The notes: generated by a model from the sequence alone, not told the origin. Shown: positions 34,742-46,642, numbered from the stretch's first letter. The stretch is DNA of 64,000 nt from Acidobacteriota bacterium (GCA_028875575.1 JAPPDF010000054.1:1-64000); one strand, 5' to 3'. A program made the numbers and translations.

Positions 34742-35794
34742 TTACTCGGGCAGCTTGGGTTCGGTCAGTTGACAGTCGTTGTTCAGTGACCCCAAGAAGG
34801 CAATCAGATTCTTCTTTTCGTCGTCGGTAGCCTTCCGCTTCTTGAGATTGGTGCGGTCCAGATACTTGTTGGGCTTGCCTCCTCCGATCATCAGGTCCAC
34901 GGCCTCTTCCAGGGTGGCCACGCTGCCATCGTGAAAATAGGGACCCGACTTGGCGATATCCCGCAGGGTCGGGGTCTTGAAGGCCCCTGTGTCCTCCTCC
35001 TTGTCGGTGACCTTGAACCTCCCGACGTCCGGCTTTTCGGCGTCCATTCCGATGCCCACATTGTGGTACTGCTGATCGGTGAAGAGGACCCCGTCGTGAC
35101 AGTTGGTACACTCCAACTTCTTGAATACTTCGTAGCCTTTCTTGACCTCATCGCTCACTGCCGTTTCGTCCCCGGCCCGCCACCGGTCGAATGGAGTGTT
35201 TCCGCTGATGATGGTCCGTTCAAAGGCGGAAATGGCCTGGACGATCCGTTCAGGGGTCGCCTCGCCTCCAAACACCGTTTGAAACTGAGCCCGATAGCCT
35301 GAGACGGCATTGATGGTGGCGGTGGCGACCTCCACGTCGGCTCCCATGTTGCCGCCCTTCCAGGCCGCCATGGCCTGCTTTTCCAGGGAGCCGCTGCGAC
35401 CATCCCAATAGAACTCGGAGTGGTATCCGATGTTCCAGAGAGTCGGACTGGCGCGCGTGAGCTTCTTGTTCAGAGCCCCAATGGCCGTGGGCAGACCATC
35501 CGTCAACCCGTTTTCGCACAGATGGCAGGAGTAGCAGGAACGGGATCCATCCGCGCTGAGGCGCTTGTCGAAAAACAGTTGGCGTCCGAGGGCGACCTTC
35601 TCCGGCGTCATGGGGTTGTCCTCCGGAATCTTCATCTCCTCGTAGGTCGCCAATTGCTCGGGCAAGGGCAGGATCTCCGGCTGATACTCCGGAGCCGGCG
35701 GTTCACCGGGGGCGCATCCCGTCAGGGACACACCCAGAAGGAAACCGATCGCCAGAGAGATAGCAACAGGGCTCAATGGATGCATGGACCGCAT
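34742..35794 (-). CDS. di-haem cytochrome c peroxidase / MauG-family lipoprotein
   Basis: The product has 350 residues from the ATG at 35794 (AGGAGG 4 bases upstream). The lipobox L24-T-G-C27 indicates a membrane-anchored lipoprotein. The first haem motif is C87-x2-C90-H91 (SCYSCHLC) and the second 'CTNCHDGVLFTDQQYHNVGIGMD'. The body matches bacterial di-haem peroxidases ('MTPEKVALGRQLFFDKRLSADG', 'GAFKTPTLRDIAKSGPYFHDGSVATLEEAVDLM'). It reduces peroxide or carries out MauG-like oxidations in the periplasm. A third cysteine follows the first haem (HLCENG). Confidence 0.9.
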   Translation of the reverse strand: MRSMHPLSPVAISLAIGFLLGVSLTGCAPGEPPAPEYQPEILPLPEQLATYEEMKIPEDNPMTPEKVALGRQLFFDKRLSADGSRSCYSCHLCENGLTDGLPTAIGALNKKLTRASPTLWNIGYHSEFYWDGRSGSLEKQAMAAWKGGNMGADVEVATATINAVSGYRAQFQTVFGGEATPERIVQAISAFERTIISGNTPFDRWRAGDETAVSDEVKKGYEVFKKLECTNCHDGVLFTDQQYHNVGIGMDAEKPDVGRFKVTDKEEDTGAFKTPTLRDIAKSGPYFHDGSVATLEEAVDLMIGGGKPNKYLDRTNLKKRKATDDEKKNLIAFLGSLNNDCQLTEPKLPE

Positions 35795-35896
35795 GACTCC
35801 TCCTCGACTCTGCTTGACGTTAATCCTGGTTCCAGACCACTTGGCTGGAGTTCCCGGGACGCTCCCGGGGTCGGCGGGACGGCGCTCCAATCTCAA

Positions 35897-36268
35897 GGCG
35901 TACCGCTTTTGCCAGTGTCACTGGGACACCGGAGCTACCGAGCCAATTCCTGAAGGCAATGAAAGTAAAGGAAGGACTTCTACGTCGACAATCGCGTCCC
36001 ATTGTACCCGAGGCTCGGCCCCGACTCAAGGGGGAGATGGCCCTTGGAACTCACGCCCTGCCCAGTGCCCGCGGCTTGCCCACCGCCGGCAGGGAGCCCT
36101 TTTGGGCTTGAAAAACCCATGGTGCTCACGTATTCTCTCCGATTGCCGGTGGCGGCCGGGCCTACCTTCTGAGTCCGGGAATCGGCCGGCCCACGAGAGG
36201 ATGGTTTTCCCGTCCGGGGCAGATCGTGAACCCTGAATCATGGCGCCCGGCCGGAAAACAGCAATTCG
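35897..36268. other. spacer with divergent starts (di-haem peroxidase / lipid cluster)
   Basis: This 370-base region must contain the promoter of the plus-strand lipid cluster. A small hairpin AGCCC-TTTT-GGGCT lies near 36097-36111. I see no clear -35/-10 pair and no RNA gene. Confidence 0.3.
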
Positions 36269-38605
36269 TTGCAGAACACCATTGATAAGCCTGGAAAGCT
36301 CGCCTTCGTGAGTGCCGACGGGGGGCTGTTCCGGGTCAACTCCTCCAGACTGGCTGCCCACTACGCCAGCAACTCCCAGACGTTTGCGGGTCGAATCCAC
36401 CGCCTGCTGGGCGTTGCTCTGATGCGTTCCATCCACCTGATCGTGGGTATCTGGAATCCGCGGCTGGCCACTCGACTGATTCACCTGCCCCTGAGGGGCA
36501 CCAGCCGGGACCGCCTGGACCTGCTGGGCGAAGAATATTTCCAGTACAAGCTGCGAAACCATCTCGAGCCCCAAGGGGTTGAGGCCATAAAGCAGTTGAG
36601 CGCCGACGGAAACCAGGTGGTGCTGGTCAGCCGCGAACTGGACCACCTCCTCCGTCCCCTGGCCCAGCACCTGGGTGTCCGGAACCTGGTCTCCAACCGT
36701 TTGGAGTTTCGGGACGGGCTGGCCACCGGGCGCCTGCATTCACCCATCATCCCCGACACCCTGCAACCCGAGCCGAACCGGGCACCGTTCGGCACACAGA
36801 GTTTTCTCATCGACGGCCTGCCCGGGCTTTCCTCCCGCGCATTGGAACCGCACATCCAGGCCACCGCCCGGCAAACCAGGAGCCCCGCGCCTCCGGTGGT
36901 GGATTTCCACCGGCGCCGGGCCAGCGCCGAGATTGTGTCAGTACGCCAGGCCCTTTCCGGCAAGCACATTCTGCTGATCGGCGGGACGGGATTCATCGGC
37001 AAGGTCTGGCTGTCCATGCTGCTGGAAGACCTTCCGGAGATCGGAAGGATCTACCTGCTGATTCGACGGCAGGGCTCGCGCAGCGCCCTGCAGCGCTTCG
37101 AGAAGATCGTCGCCGAATCTCCCGCGTTCGCTCCCCTTCATGAACGCTTCGGCGACCGACTGCCCCGGATGCTCATGGACCGGGTGGAAGTACTGGAGGG
37201 AGACATCGGGGATCCCGACCTGGGACTGAACGAAGCCACCCTGGAGCGCCTGATCCGGGATCTGGACCTGGTGGTCAATTCCGCCGGCCTCACCGATTTC
37301 AATCCGGACATCCGCCTGGCCATGACCACCAACGTGGACAGCGTCATGGGCCTGATCGGCTTTCTGAAGCGCTGCCGACGGGCCGCCCTGCTGCATGTCT
37401 CCACCTGTTTCGTCAACGGCCGCATCGACGGGCGGGTTTCGGAGGAGCTGCTTCCCAACTACACTCCCGCCGGTCGAGCCGATTTCGACGTCTACGAGGA
37501 ACACCGGTTGGTCCATCAAGCCATTGAGCGCATCACCGGGGAAGGAGACAGCCAGGCGGTAACGGACGAAGTCCAGGCCCGGGTCTCTGACCGCAAGCCC
37601 AATGTGAGCGACCCTTCACGCCTGGTTCGCAAGGAGCGCACCCGCTGGATTCGCGATCGCGGAATCGAATTCGGGATCGAGAGAGCACAGCACTGGGGCT
37701 GGCCCAACATCTACACCTTCACCAAGAGCCTGGGAGAATCGCTGCTGGCTACCCAGGATCTTCCCATTGCCGTGGTCAGACCCTCGATCGTGGAGTCCTC
37801 CATCAGTCAACCGTTTCGGGGATGGAACGAGGGCGTCAACACGACGGCACCGCTCTCCTATCTGTTGAGCACCTACTTCCGGCAACTCCCCTCCAACAAG
37901 CGCAAGCGCCTGGATGTCATCCCGGTCGACCTGGTGTGCCGCGGACTCACCCTGGTGGCGGCAGCCCTGGTCGAGCGGCGTCACGACAGGGTCTACCAAC
38001 TGGCGACCTCGGCCACCAATCCCGCCGACATGCGCCGGACCATCGAGCTGACCGGCCTGGCCCATCGCAAGTACTATCGGTCCCTGGAAGGCCTGGAGCA
38101 CTGGCTCCGAGCCCGCTTCGACACCATTCCGGTCTCCCAGGCCCGCTACCGGAACGTTTCCCTCCCCCGCCTGAAGACCCTGCTTGAGGGTCTTCAGCGT
38201 GTGACCGGGGTGCTCCCCGTCAAGAACGACAGCCTCGCCCGAAAGCAACGCGCCCTGGACCGGGTCCACAAGGTCATTGAGCTCTACCAGCCCTTCATTC
38301 TGGACAACGAGTACTTCTTTGCCGCCGACAATATTCGAAAACTGGGAGCGGCCTTACCCGGCGATGAAGTCGCCGATTTCGGATACCATCCGGAAAACAT
38401 CGACTGGTACGACTACTGGGTGAACCTGCACGTGCCGGCGTTGCGCCGCTGGACCTATCCCATCATCGAAGGGCGCCGTCCCGACACCGGCCTGCTCCCC
38501 CGCAACTTCAAGCTGGAGCCCGCCCACGCCTCAGCGGCAACCGCCAGCGCCCCCGCAGACCCGATGGGCGGCAGGGTCTACCATGCCCGGCCGAGCCAGG
38601 GCTAG
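36269..38605 (+). CDS. fatty-acyl reductase with N-terminal degenerate HAD-like domain
   Basis: The product has 778 residues. Residues 10-205 look like a HAD-IB phosphatase (VSADGGLFRVNSS, 'VVLVSRELDHLLRPLAQHLG', 'GLATGR'), but the nucleophile Asp of DxDGT is Ser and the late DD motif is lost. Residues 228-600 are a fatty-acyl-CoA reductase / thioester-reductase Rossmann domain: 'LLIGGTGFIGKVWLSMLLEDLP' for NADPH, 'LLHVSTCFVNG', and Y-x3-K in 'IYTFTKSLGESLL'. Residues 600-745 form the C-terminal FAR domain. The enzyme should reduce acyl-CoA or acyl-ACP to aldehyde or alcohol. It is the first gene of the lipid cluster, 3 bases before the next gene. Confidence 0.85.
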   Translation: MQNTIDKPGKLAFVSADGGLFRVNSSRLAAHYASNSQTFAGRIHRLLGVALMRSIHLIVGIWNPRLATRLIHLPLRGTSRDRLDLLGEEYFQYKLRNHLEPQGVEAIKQLSADGNQVVLVSRELDHLLRPLAQHLGVRNLVSNRLEFRDGLATGRLHSPIIPDTLQPEPNRAPFGTQSFLIDGLPGLSSRALEPHIQATARQTRSPAPPVVDFHRRRASAEIVSVRQALSGKHILLIGGTGFIGKVWLSMLLEDLPEIGRIYLLIRRQGSRSALQRFEKIVAESPAFAPLHERFGDRLPRMLMDRVEVLEGDIGDPDLGLNEATLERLIRDLDLVVNSAGLTDFNPDIRLAMTTNVDSVMGLIGFLKRCRRAALLHVSTCFVNGRIDGRVSEELLPNYTPAGRADFDVYEEHRLVHQAIERITGEGDSQAVTDEVQARVSDRKPNVSDPSRLVRKERTRWIRDRGIEFGIERAQHWGWPNIYTFTKSLGESLLATQDLPIAVVRPSIVESSISQPFRGWNEGVNTTAPLSYLLSTYFRQLPSNKRKRLDVIPVDLVCRGLTLVAAALVERRHDRVYQLATSATNPADMRRTIELTGLAHRKYYRSLEGLEHWLRARFDTIPVSQARYRNVSLPRLKTLLEGLQRVTGVLPVKNDSLARKQRALDRVHKVIELYQPFILDNEYFFAADNIRKLGAALPGDEVADFGYHPENIDWYDYWVNLHVPALRRWTYPIIEGRRPDTGLLPRNFKLEPAHASAATASAPADPMGGRVYHARPSQG

Positions 38606-38608
38606 CAC

Positions 38609-39735
38609 ATGGGCATCTTCCTCACGGGATCCACAGGTTACCTCGGCGCTCACATTGCCAGCGAGTTGCTGGAAAAACACCACCAACGCCTCATTCTTCT
38701 GGTTCGGGCCCCCAACCGCGAAGCCGCGGCCCAGCGCCTTTGGCGAGCCTTTCAGCTGCACCTGGACTTCGACCGCTTCCACCACCACCTGAATACCGGT
38801 ATCGAGGTGCTGACCGGCGACCTCACTGAAGAAGGATTCGGCTTCAGTCCGGACCAGTATCGCCACCTGGTCAAGAACGCCGATTCAATCCTGCATGTGG
38901 CGGCCTCTCTCAACCGCAAATCGGAAAAATCCTGCCTGAACATCAATCTTCGAGGGACCCTGGAAGTCGTCAAGCTGGCCCAAGCCATCTCCGCGGACCA
39001 CGGCCTGAAGCGATTCAGCCACATCAGCACGGTGGCGGTGGCTGGATTCCGCCAGGATGAAGTCGTCGAGGAAGAGCAGGCCATTGACTGGAACCGGTCC
39101 GACTACGATCCCTACGCCCGCACCAAGAAGTTCTGCGAACACCTGATCCGGGAGCTTTTGCCGGAAACTCCGCTGACCATATTTCGCCCCAGCATCGTGC
39201 TGGGCGACAGCCGGCGGGCGGAGACCACCCAGTTCGACATGGTCCAGGCCTTCGCCTTCCTGGCGGGGCTGCCACTGCTGCCACTGCGGGCCGGCGACCG
39301 CCTGGACATCGTCAACGTGGACTTCGTGGCCGAGGCGGTGGCGAATCTGCACCAGAAAGAGAGTCCCCGCTTCGACACCTACCATCTTTCTTCCGGCAGA
39401 AGCTCCCCCACCTGCCAGGACATTACCAACGCCTTGAGCGCCGTCCGAAATCGCCGCCGGCCCACCTACGCTCCCTCGCTGATCCGCCCCGTCAACTCCC
39501 TGGTGGGCTGGCTGGCCCGGCGCCGGGGAACTTCGGTGGGCTATCTGGCCAGCCTCATGCAGGTCTTTCTTCCATACCTGCATTGGAACACGGTCTTCGA
39601 CAACAGCCGGGTGGTGCGGGAAACGGGAACAAGCCCCGCATCTTTCACCGATTACTGCTATCCTCTCTATCAGTTCGCCACCAGGAACGACTTCACCTAT
39701 CCCTACCGGGAATGGCCTGAGAGGGGGGCTGCCCC

Positions 39736-39739
<4 letters not shown>
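38609..39739 (+). CDS. thioester-reductase-like NAD(P)-dependent SDR
   Basis: The product has 376 residues of extended short-chain dehydrogenase. The N-terminal 'IFLTGSTGYLGAHIASELL' is the NADP loop. 'ILLVRAPNREAAAQRL' and 'GDLTEEGFGFSPDQY' are typical of thioester-reductase (NAD_binding_4) domains rather than sugar epimerases. 'ISTVAVAG' and Y-x3-K ('YARTKKFCEHLI') complete the active site. It probably reduces an acyl thioester or aldehyde or oxidises a polyol; the substrate is unknown. It starts 3 bases after the FAR gene and overlaps the next gene by 4 (ATGA), so the three genes form a tight operon. Confidence 0.82.
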
Positions 39740-41145
<1,406 letters not shown>

Positions 41146-41389
41146 TGAGTGGATGAGTGATGAGTGAAGAGCTTTTTGGTCGATGGGTTGGGCATGGGGG
41201 AAAGGGTTGTCCACGCAGGAATACGACGGGGCGCTGAGTACTCTGGTTCATAGGCATTGCCACATATACCCGGCTGCACTCCATTAACAGGTGCGACAGG
41301 ATCAACAAGATGCTTGGCGTGTCGATTCAATCACTACCCAGCCTCATCACTATTCATCATTCATCATTCATCATCCATCATTAACCTAG
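41146..41389. repeat. spacer bounded by inverted ATGATGA-type repeats
   Basis: The left end 'ATGATGAGTGGATGAGTGATG' (41143-41163, degenerate) and the right end 'CATCACTATTCATCATTCATC' (41343-41363, continuing CATCCATCATT) are inverted, low-complexity pairs. A 180-base unique centre contains no gene. It looks like a small mobile or structured element inserted between operon genes. Confidence 0.5.
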
Positions 41390-43057
41390 ATGAACTTTCT
41401 ACAGACAATTTTCTCCAATCTCTCCCGGAGCCCTCAGAAAACGGTCCTGCAAGAGGTTCGGGAGGATGGTCTCCACTCGGTCAGCGGAGCCGATCTCCTG
41501 GATTGGATCGGCCAGGCCAGACGCCGTCTGAGGGAAGCCGGACTGCGTCCCGGAGACCGCTGCGGACTGCTGGGCCCCAACAGCAGCCGCTGGGTCGCCA
41601 TGAACCTGGCGATCATGGCCGAGGGCGCCATGGCCGTTCCTCTCTATTCCCGGCAGGCCCCGGACGAACTGGTGGCCATGATGAAGGATTGCGGGGTTTC
41701 CCTGCTCTGCTGCGCCGGCCCCTCAGAAATTGAAGCCATCCGTTCCTGCTGGAGCGACCTGCCGCCCGTTCTCGATTACTCGCAGGCTCTGGTAGAGTCG
41801 GCCCCCGATGCGGGCGACGGAAGCGATGTCGTGGGCGAGGAGGCGCCAGACCGGCTGGAGGTGGTGACCATCATCTACACCTCGGGCACCTCGGGCGAGC
41901 CCAAGGGAGTCATGCTCAACGGCGACAATATCGCCTTCATGCTGCAGCGGACCACGGCTCGCCTGGAAGAGCTGATGCAGGGCGTCCCCGGGAAGGGAGA
42001 TGATCGTGTCTTCCACTACCTGCCCCTCTGTTTCGCGGGCTCCTGGATCCTGCTGCTCACCTGCCTCTATCGCAACAACAACCTGATGTTGTCGACGGAC
42101 CTCAACCGTCTGGCCGACGAGTGGAAACTGGCGGCCCCCCAATACATGCTGAACGTCCCCGCCCTGCTGGAACGGATCCGAACCGGCGTCGAGGAAAAGA
42201 TCAGGGCAGGCGGCGGCGTGGGACTGCTGCTCTTCAGCCGAGGTCAATCGGCCTGGTTTCGCCAACAGGAGAACGGGTCCCGGCCGTTCGACAGGATCTG
42301 GCTGGCCCTGGCGACACGGCTGGTATTCGCCAAGATCCGAGACCGCATCGGGTCCGGTCTGCGGGCCCTCATCTGCGGTTCCGCCCCCCTGGCCGAGGAG
42401 ACCCAGCAGTTCTTTCAGATGATCGGGATTCCGGTCCTGCAGGTGTATGGATTGACCGAAACCACCGCCATCTGCACCATGGACGACGTGCACCGGGTGA
42501 CGGCGGGCCGTGTGGGTCCGGCCATCCGGGGCATCGAAATGCGGTTGAGCGAGGAGGGGGAAATTCTGGTGAAGGGCCCCAACATCTTTCCGGGATACTG
42601 GAATCGCCCCGAGGCCAACCGGGACGTCTTCCGGGAGGGGTGGTTCCGTACCGGTGACCAGGGTGAGGTGGACGCCACCGGAAACTGGAAAATCGTGGGA
42701 AGAATGAAGAACATCATCATCACCACCGGGGGGCACAACATCAGCCCCGAGCCCATCGAGGAGCGTCTGCTGGAAGCCCTGCCGGCCTCGACCCAGGTGA
42801 TGGTGGTCGGGAACGGACGCAAGCACCTGTCCGCCCTGCTGACGGGACCGGTGAGCCGGGACGAGTCGGCTCGCGTCATCGAAGAGGTCAACCGGCAACT
42901 GCCGCACTACCGCCAGGTTCGCCGGTTCCACATTGCCGCCGAGCCTTTCAGCATCGAAAACGGCCTGCTTGCCGCCAACGGAAAGCAGCGGCGAGCAGCC
43001 ATCGAGGCGCATTTCCTGGAAGAGATCGAGGCTCTTTACCAGTCTGAAGCCCAATAG
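41390..43057 (+). CDS. long-chain acyl-CoA/ACP ligase (AMP-forming)
   Basis: The product has 555 residues of the ANL superfamily. The P-loop is 'IIYTSGTSGEPKGVMLNGDNI', the adenine motif 'QVYGLTETTAI', the hinge 'WFRTGDQGEVDATGNWKIVGRMKNIIITTGGHNISPEPIE' and a C-terminal 'ENGLLAANGKQRR' holding the catalytic Lys. An aromatic gate region (RGQSAWFRQQENGSRPFDRI) and the order of motifs resemble long-chain fatty-acyl ligases. It activates a fatty acid as acyl-AMP and transfers it to CoA or the ACP encoded downstream. A second ligase gene lies 1.4 kb further on. Confidence 0.88.
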   Translation: MNFLQTIFSNLSRSPQKTVLQEVREDGLHSVSGADLLDWIGQARRRLREAGLRPGDRCGLLGPNSSRWVAMNLAIMAEGAMAVPLYSRQAPDELVAMMKDCGVSLLCCAGPSEIEAIRSCWSDLPPVLDYSQALVESAPDAGDGSDVVGEEAPDRLEVVTIIYTSGTSGEPKGVMLNGDNIAFMLQRTTARLEELMQGVPGKGDDRVFHYLPLCFAGSWILLLTCLYRNNNLMLSTDLNRLADEWKLAAPQYMLNVPALLERIRTGVEEKIRAGGGVGLLLFSRGQSAWFRQQENGSRPFDRIWLALATRLVFAKIRDRIGSGLRALICGSAPLAEETQQFFQMIGIPVLQVYGLTETTAICTMDDVHRVTAGRVGPAIRGIEMRLSEEGEILVKGPNIFPGYWNRPEANRDVFREGWFRTGDQGEVDATGNWKIVGRMKNIIITTGGHNISPEPIEERLLEALPASTQVMVVGNGRKHLSALLTGPVSRDESARVIEEVNRQLPHYRQVRRFHIAAEPFSIENGLLAANGKQRRAAIEAHFLEEIEALYQSEAQ

Positions 43058-43391
43058 AGAGGTAATCCACGAAGAGCAGGAAGGAAAAAAGAGTTATCCA
43101 CGAAGACACACGAAGGATGACGAAGGGCCACTAAGGGGTTGGAGATGGCTCAAGAAGGTTCCGTGAAGCACCACGAAGAGAGACATTAAGGGGAAATTTG
43201 GCAACGGGATCTTTGCCGAGAATGGCCACAAGAGGCACAAAAACACAAGAAGAGTGGAGCATCGTCAGGACTCAAAACTAAAAATTCGTTTTGTGCCTTT
43301 TGTGGTGAACCCATATTTCTCACCAAGTCGCGTCCTATACGCCAGGATGGTGTCCGGCTAACCCGGCTTCGCCTCAGGCAGACCAAGCACC
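43058..43391. repeat. spacer with 'CACGAAG' and 'GGCACAAAA' repeat families
   Basis: 'TTATCCACGAAGACACACGA' and following (43093-43135) belongs to the family also found at 17305-17335. 'GGCACAAAAACACAAG' (43236-) and 'TTTTGTGCCTTTTGTGG' (43289-) form an inverted pair. No gene is visible. Confidence 0.5.
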
Positions 43392-44195
43392 ATGAACTTG
43401 TTTCAAGGAAAGACACTTTCTTACAATCTGGCCGATGAAATCTTCGAGCTGCGGCTGCACCGGCAGCCCTGCAACGAAATCGGGTCGCTGGCGCTGAGGG
43501 AGTTGGAGGGATTCGTCCAGACACTGGAGGAACAGGCGGTCCGGGCCAAGGCTCTGGTGGTCCACAGCTCGATGGAGGCCGGGTTCAGCGCCGGAGCCGA
43601 CCTCAGGGAGCTCTATTTCGGGCTGCAGTCACTCGGTAAGGCTGAAAGAAACGCCGGGGTTCGCGATTTTCTGGAACGCATCCATCGGGTGTTCAATCGG
43701 ATCGACCAGATCCCGCTGACCACGGTGGCGGCAGTTCACGGAGTCGTGTTCGGGGGAGGGTTCGAGCTGGCGCTGACCTGCGATATGATTGTGGCCGACC
43801 GCACCGCCCGGTTCTGCTTCCCCGAATTGAGACTGGGGCTGATCCCCGGGTTCGGCGGAATTCCTCGACTCAAGCGGGATCTGGGCAACGCCCTGGTCCG
43901 CGACCTGCTCCTGACCGGCCGGAGCATCAACGCCGGCAAGGCGGCCGCTGCCGGGCTCGTCAGCCAACTGGTGGCGCCGGGTCACGCCTTGAGGGCAGCC
44001 CGCGGGATCGCGACCCAGGCAACCAAATTCGACGCGCGCGCGGCTCGCGAGGCCAAGCGCTTCATCAAACCGATCCCTCACCTGGAGCTCGAAAGGGAAA
44101 TCGAAACCTTCTGCGCTCTCTTCGATCGGCCCGAGGTGGAAGCGGCCCTTCTCAAATTCGTGGAGAGCAGCCAGGTTCAACCCTATCTGCCCTGA
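43392..44195 (+). CDS. enoyl-CoA hydratase/isomerase family protein
   Basis: The product has 267 residues with the crotonase fold. 'AGFSAGADLREL' (first oxyanion loop) and 'VAAVHGVVFGGGFELALTCDMIVADRTARFCFPELRLGLIPGFGGIPRLKRDLG' (second loop) are present. The hydratase glutamates align only partly: FPE is retained, while the first Glu position is Phe/Gly-rich (VFGGGFE), so the reaction could be hydration, isomerisation or thioester hydrolysis. It lies between two acyl ligases and 17 bases before the ACP gene, implying an acyl-CoA or acyl-ACP substrate. Confidence 0.85.
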   Translation: MNLFQGKTLSYNLADEIFELRLHRQPCNEIGSLALRELEGFVQTLEEQAVRAKALVVHSSMEAGFSAGADLRELYFGLQSLGKAERNAGVRDFLERIHRVFNRIDQIPLTTVAAVHGVVFGGGFELALTCDMIVADRTARFCFPELRLGLIPGFGGIPRLKRDLGNALVRDLLLTGRSINAGKAAAAGLVSQLVAPGHALRAARGIATQATKFDARAAREAKRFIKPIPHLELEREIETFCALFDRPEVEAALLKFVESSQVQPYLP

Positions 44196-44212
44196 GCCAA
44201 GGAGACCCTTTC

Positions 44213-44455
44213 ATGCCCGCGCAAGAAGAAACCCTGAACCGGATCCTTCAGCTCGCCGCCGAGCGGTTTCAAATTCCCCTCGGCCAACTGAGCGGCGACG
44301 ACGACTTCTTCGAAAAGCTGGGGATCAACAGCCTGCAGGCGCTGGATCTGTTGACCCAACTGGAAAATCACTTTAGCATCGAGCTTCCCGACTACGAGCT
44401 CCAGGGCGTGACCGATTTTCGAACCCTGGCGGAGCGCGTGGATTCCAGACTCTGA
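44213..44455 (+). CDS. acyl carrier protein
   Basis: The product has 80 residues, four-helix acidic. The phosphopantetheine site is S40 in '[16 protein letters not shown]'; the usual DSL is NSL, a variant common in secondary-metabolism carriers. A hydrophobic helix III follows. The TGA overlaps the ATG of the next ligase (TGATG), so carrier and ligase are made together. It is therefore probably a dedicated ACP rather than the housekeeping AcpP. Confidence 0.9.
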   Translation: MPAQEETLNRILQLAAERFQIPLGQLSGDDDFFEKLGINSLQALDLLTQLENHFSIELPDYELQGVTDFRTLAERVDSRL

Positions 44456-46179
44456 TGAAGATTGCCGCCCCCGACCTGACCCCCTACCGTTCTCTGGGAG
44501 AAGCCCTGCGGGCCTCCACCTCCAAGTGGACGGATCATCCGGCTCTGATCGAAGCCGACCGCGACCGGGAAAACTGCCGCCTGTCCTACCGGGACTTCAG
44601 CGAGGCCGCCCGCCCCATTGCCGCCACCCTGCAGGCCGCCGGGTTCGTTTCCGGAGACCGGGCAAGCATCATGATGTCCAACCAGTCCAAGTGGCTCATC
44701 GCCGCCTATGCGGTCTTCTACAGCGGGGGCGTGCTGGTGCCCCTGGACTACAAGCTGAGCCCTTCGGAACATCTTGCCCTGCTGGCTCACGCCAAGGCCA
44801 AGGTGCTGATCGTCGAGTACCCGATCTGGCGGGCCTTGGCCAAGGAAATCAAGGCCGAGGACTTCAGACCCGAAACCATCCTGGTCAGCGAAGCCCCCCC
44901 GGATGCGGAACTCTCCGGCGCTCGGCGCTGGGAGGACTGCCGTCCCGATCCCGCGCCCGAGTTCGTCCCCCGCGACCGCTCGGACCTGGCCTGCATCGTC
45001 TACTCCTCGGGAACCGGCGGACGGCCCAAGGGGTGCATGCTGACCCATGACAACTACCTGAAGCAGTGCCAGTCGCTCATGACCTGGTATCCCTTCTGGC
45101 CGGGGCTGCGCTATCTCAGCATTCTGCCCACCAACCATGCCATCGACTTCATGGTGGGCTTCATCGGACCCTTCATCTGCGGAGCCACCGTCATCCATTT
45201 GAGGACGCTCCGGCCCGAATTCCTCAAGGCGGCCTTCCCTCTCTACCGCATCAACTACGTCAGCGTGGTTCCCATGGTGCTGAAGGCCATGGAAACCGGC
45301 ATGAAGGCCAAGTTCGCCGAGCTTCCACCCTTTCGACACTGGGTTCTGAACCGCCTGATCGGGATCAACCGCCTGCTGACAGCCGGCAAGCCGAGACCCG
45401 CCCTGAGCCGGCGGCTGCTACCCCAGATCCACCAGGCCCTGGGTGGAGAGCTGGTGGCCTTTATCACCGGCGGAGCCTTTGCCGACCCCGAAACCCTGCA
45501 GTTCTTCTATGACCTGGGCCTTCCCGTCGCCAACGGCTACGGCCTCACCGAAGCCGGGACGGCGGTCACCGTAAACGATCTCAATCCCTTTCGCCCCGAC
45601 ACGGTGGGCAAGCCTCTGCCGGGAGTGGAGATCCGGGTGCTCGACCCGGACGCCGACGGCGTGGGCGAGATCGCCGTCAGGAGCGAGACACTGATGCGAG
45701 GCTATCTGGACGAGCCGGAGCTGACGGCCGAGACTTTCAAGGACGGCTGGCTTCTGACCGGCGACTTGGGCCGCATGGATCCCAGCGGACACCTCCAACT
45801 GGTGGGCCGCCTCAAGAACATGGTGGTCACCGAGGGAGGCAAGAACATCTATCCCGAGGACATCGAGAACGCCTTCAGCGGCCTTGAAGTCAAGGAGCTT
45901 TGCATCTTTGCCGCCAACTTCGTCTGGAAGCGGCGTGCCCTTACCGGGGAACAGTTGATCATCGCGTTCCACCTGGAGGCGGGCAGCTCGCTGGCGTCCG
46001 AAGAAGTGTTGGAGGAGCTGCGCCGCCGGAACCGAAGGCTGCCCGACTTCAAGCGGCTCTCGGGCTACCTGATGTGGCCGGAAGACTTTCCGCGGACGGC
46101 GTCGCTCAAGATCAAACGCCAGGTGCTGGCCGACGCCATTGCGGCCCGCATGGGCCCGGAAGACGTCCGTTCCCTCTGA
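44455..46179 (+). CDS. acyl-ACP/CoA synthetase (AMP-forming), second ligase
   Basis: The product has 574 residues of the ANL superfamily: '[22 protein letters not shown]', '[15 protein letters not shown]', '[41 protein letters not shown]' and the C-terminal catalytic lysine in '[13 protein letters not shown]'. Coupling to the ACP gene suggests an acyl-ACP synthetase. '[22 protein letters not shown]' is an AAS/VinN-like substrate region. The acyl group is unknown. This is the last gene of the tight operon before a 460-base repeat-filled spacer. Confidence 0.87.
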   Translation: MKIAAPDLTPYRSLGEALRASTSKWTDHPALIEADRDRENCRLSYRDFSEAARPIAATLQAAGFVSGDRASIMMSNQSKWLIAAYAVFYSGGVLVPLDYKLSPSEHLALLAHAKAKVLIVEYPIWRALAKEIKAEDFRPETILVSEAPPDAELSGARRWEDCRPDPAPEFVPRDRSDLACIVYSSGTGGRPKGCMLTHDNYLKQCQSLMTWYPFWPGLRYLSILPTNHAIDFMVGFIGPFICGATVIHLRTLRPEFLKAAFPLYRINYVSVVPMVLKAMETGMKAKFAELPPFRHWVLNRLIGINRLLTAGKPRPALSRRLLPQIHQALGGELVAFITGGAFADPETLQFFYDLGLPVANGYGLTEAGTAVTVNDLNPFRPDTVGKPLPGVEIRVLDPDADGVGEIAVRSETLMRGYLDEPELTAETFKDGWLLTGDLGRMDPSGHLQLVGRLKNMVVTEGGKNIYPEDIENAFSGLEVKELCIFAANFVWKRRALTGEQLIIAFHLEAGSSLASEEVLEELRRRNRRLPDFKRLSGYLMWPEDFPRTASLKIKRQVLADAIAARMGPEDVRSL

Positions 46180-46642
46180 GGGGCACAGGCAAGTGGAGAG
46201 TGAAGAGTGGAGAGTGGAGAGTTATTGGATAGACAGGTTAGGCATAAGCTGAATCAAGCGCTGCGCCTCCTGGCGGGAAACCGGTTCAAAGTCAAGCATG
46301 AGTCGAGAGTTGATTGACATGGATGCACAGGATATACAGGATTTTTTGGCGAGAGTCTCCACCACCGTGCGCTCAACCATCGTCCAGGCTTCAACCGGGA
46401 TTCCGAATCCCGCTCCCGAGCTCCTGGAGCCCCTCGAAGACCCACCCGATCATTGAGCGAGTCCGCTCCCTGTGCGAAAGCGTCTCGTCCTGTTTATCCT
46501 GTGCATCCTGTCTATCCATGTTCAGTAGTCCGGGAATCCGGATTCACGGGACTGGGTCGTTGTTCTCGATAGGCCAGCAATAATCGTTGTTTCACCCTCG
46601 TATGATCCGCCCTGTTGTGGGGGGCGGGGGCACGGACCAGCC
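46180..46642. repeat. intergenic repeats between ligase and lipid kinase
   Basis: 'AGTGGAGAGTGAAGAGTGGA' repeats and 'GTTATTGGATAGACAGGTTA' (46200-46260) match 17225-17290. The inverted pair 'CATGGATGCACAGGATATAC' (46318-) and 'CCTGTGCATCCTGTCTATCC' (46499-46518) is the same family as at 26238-26600. No gene is visible. Confidence 0.6.
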
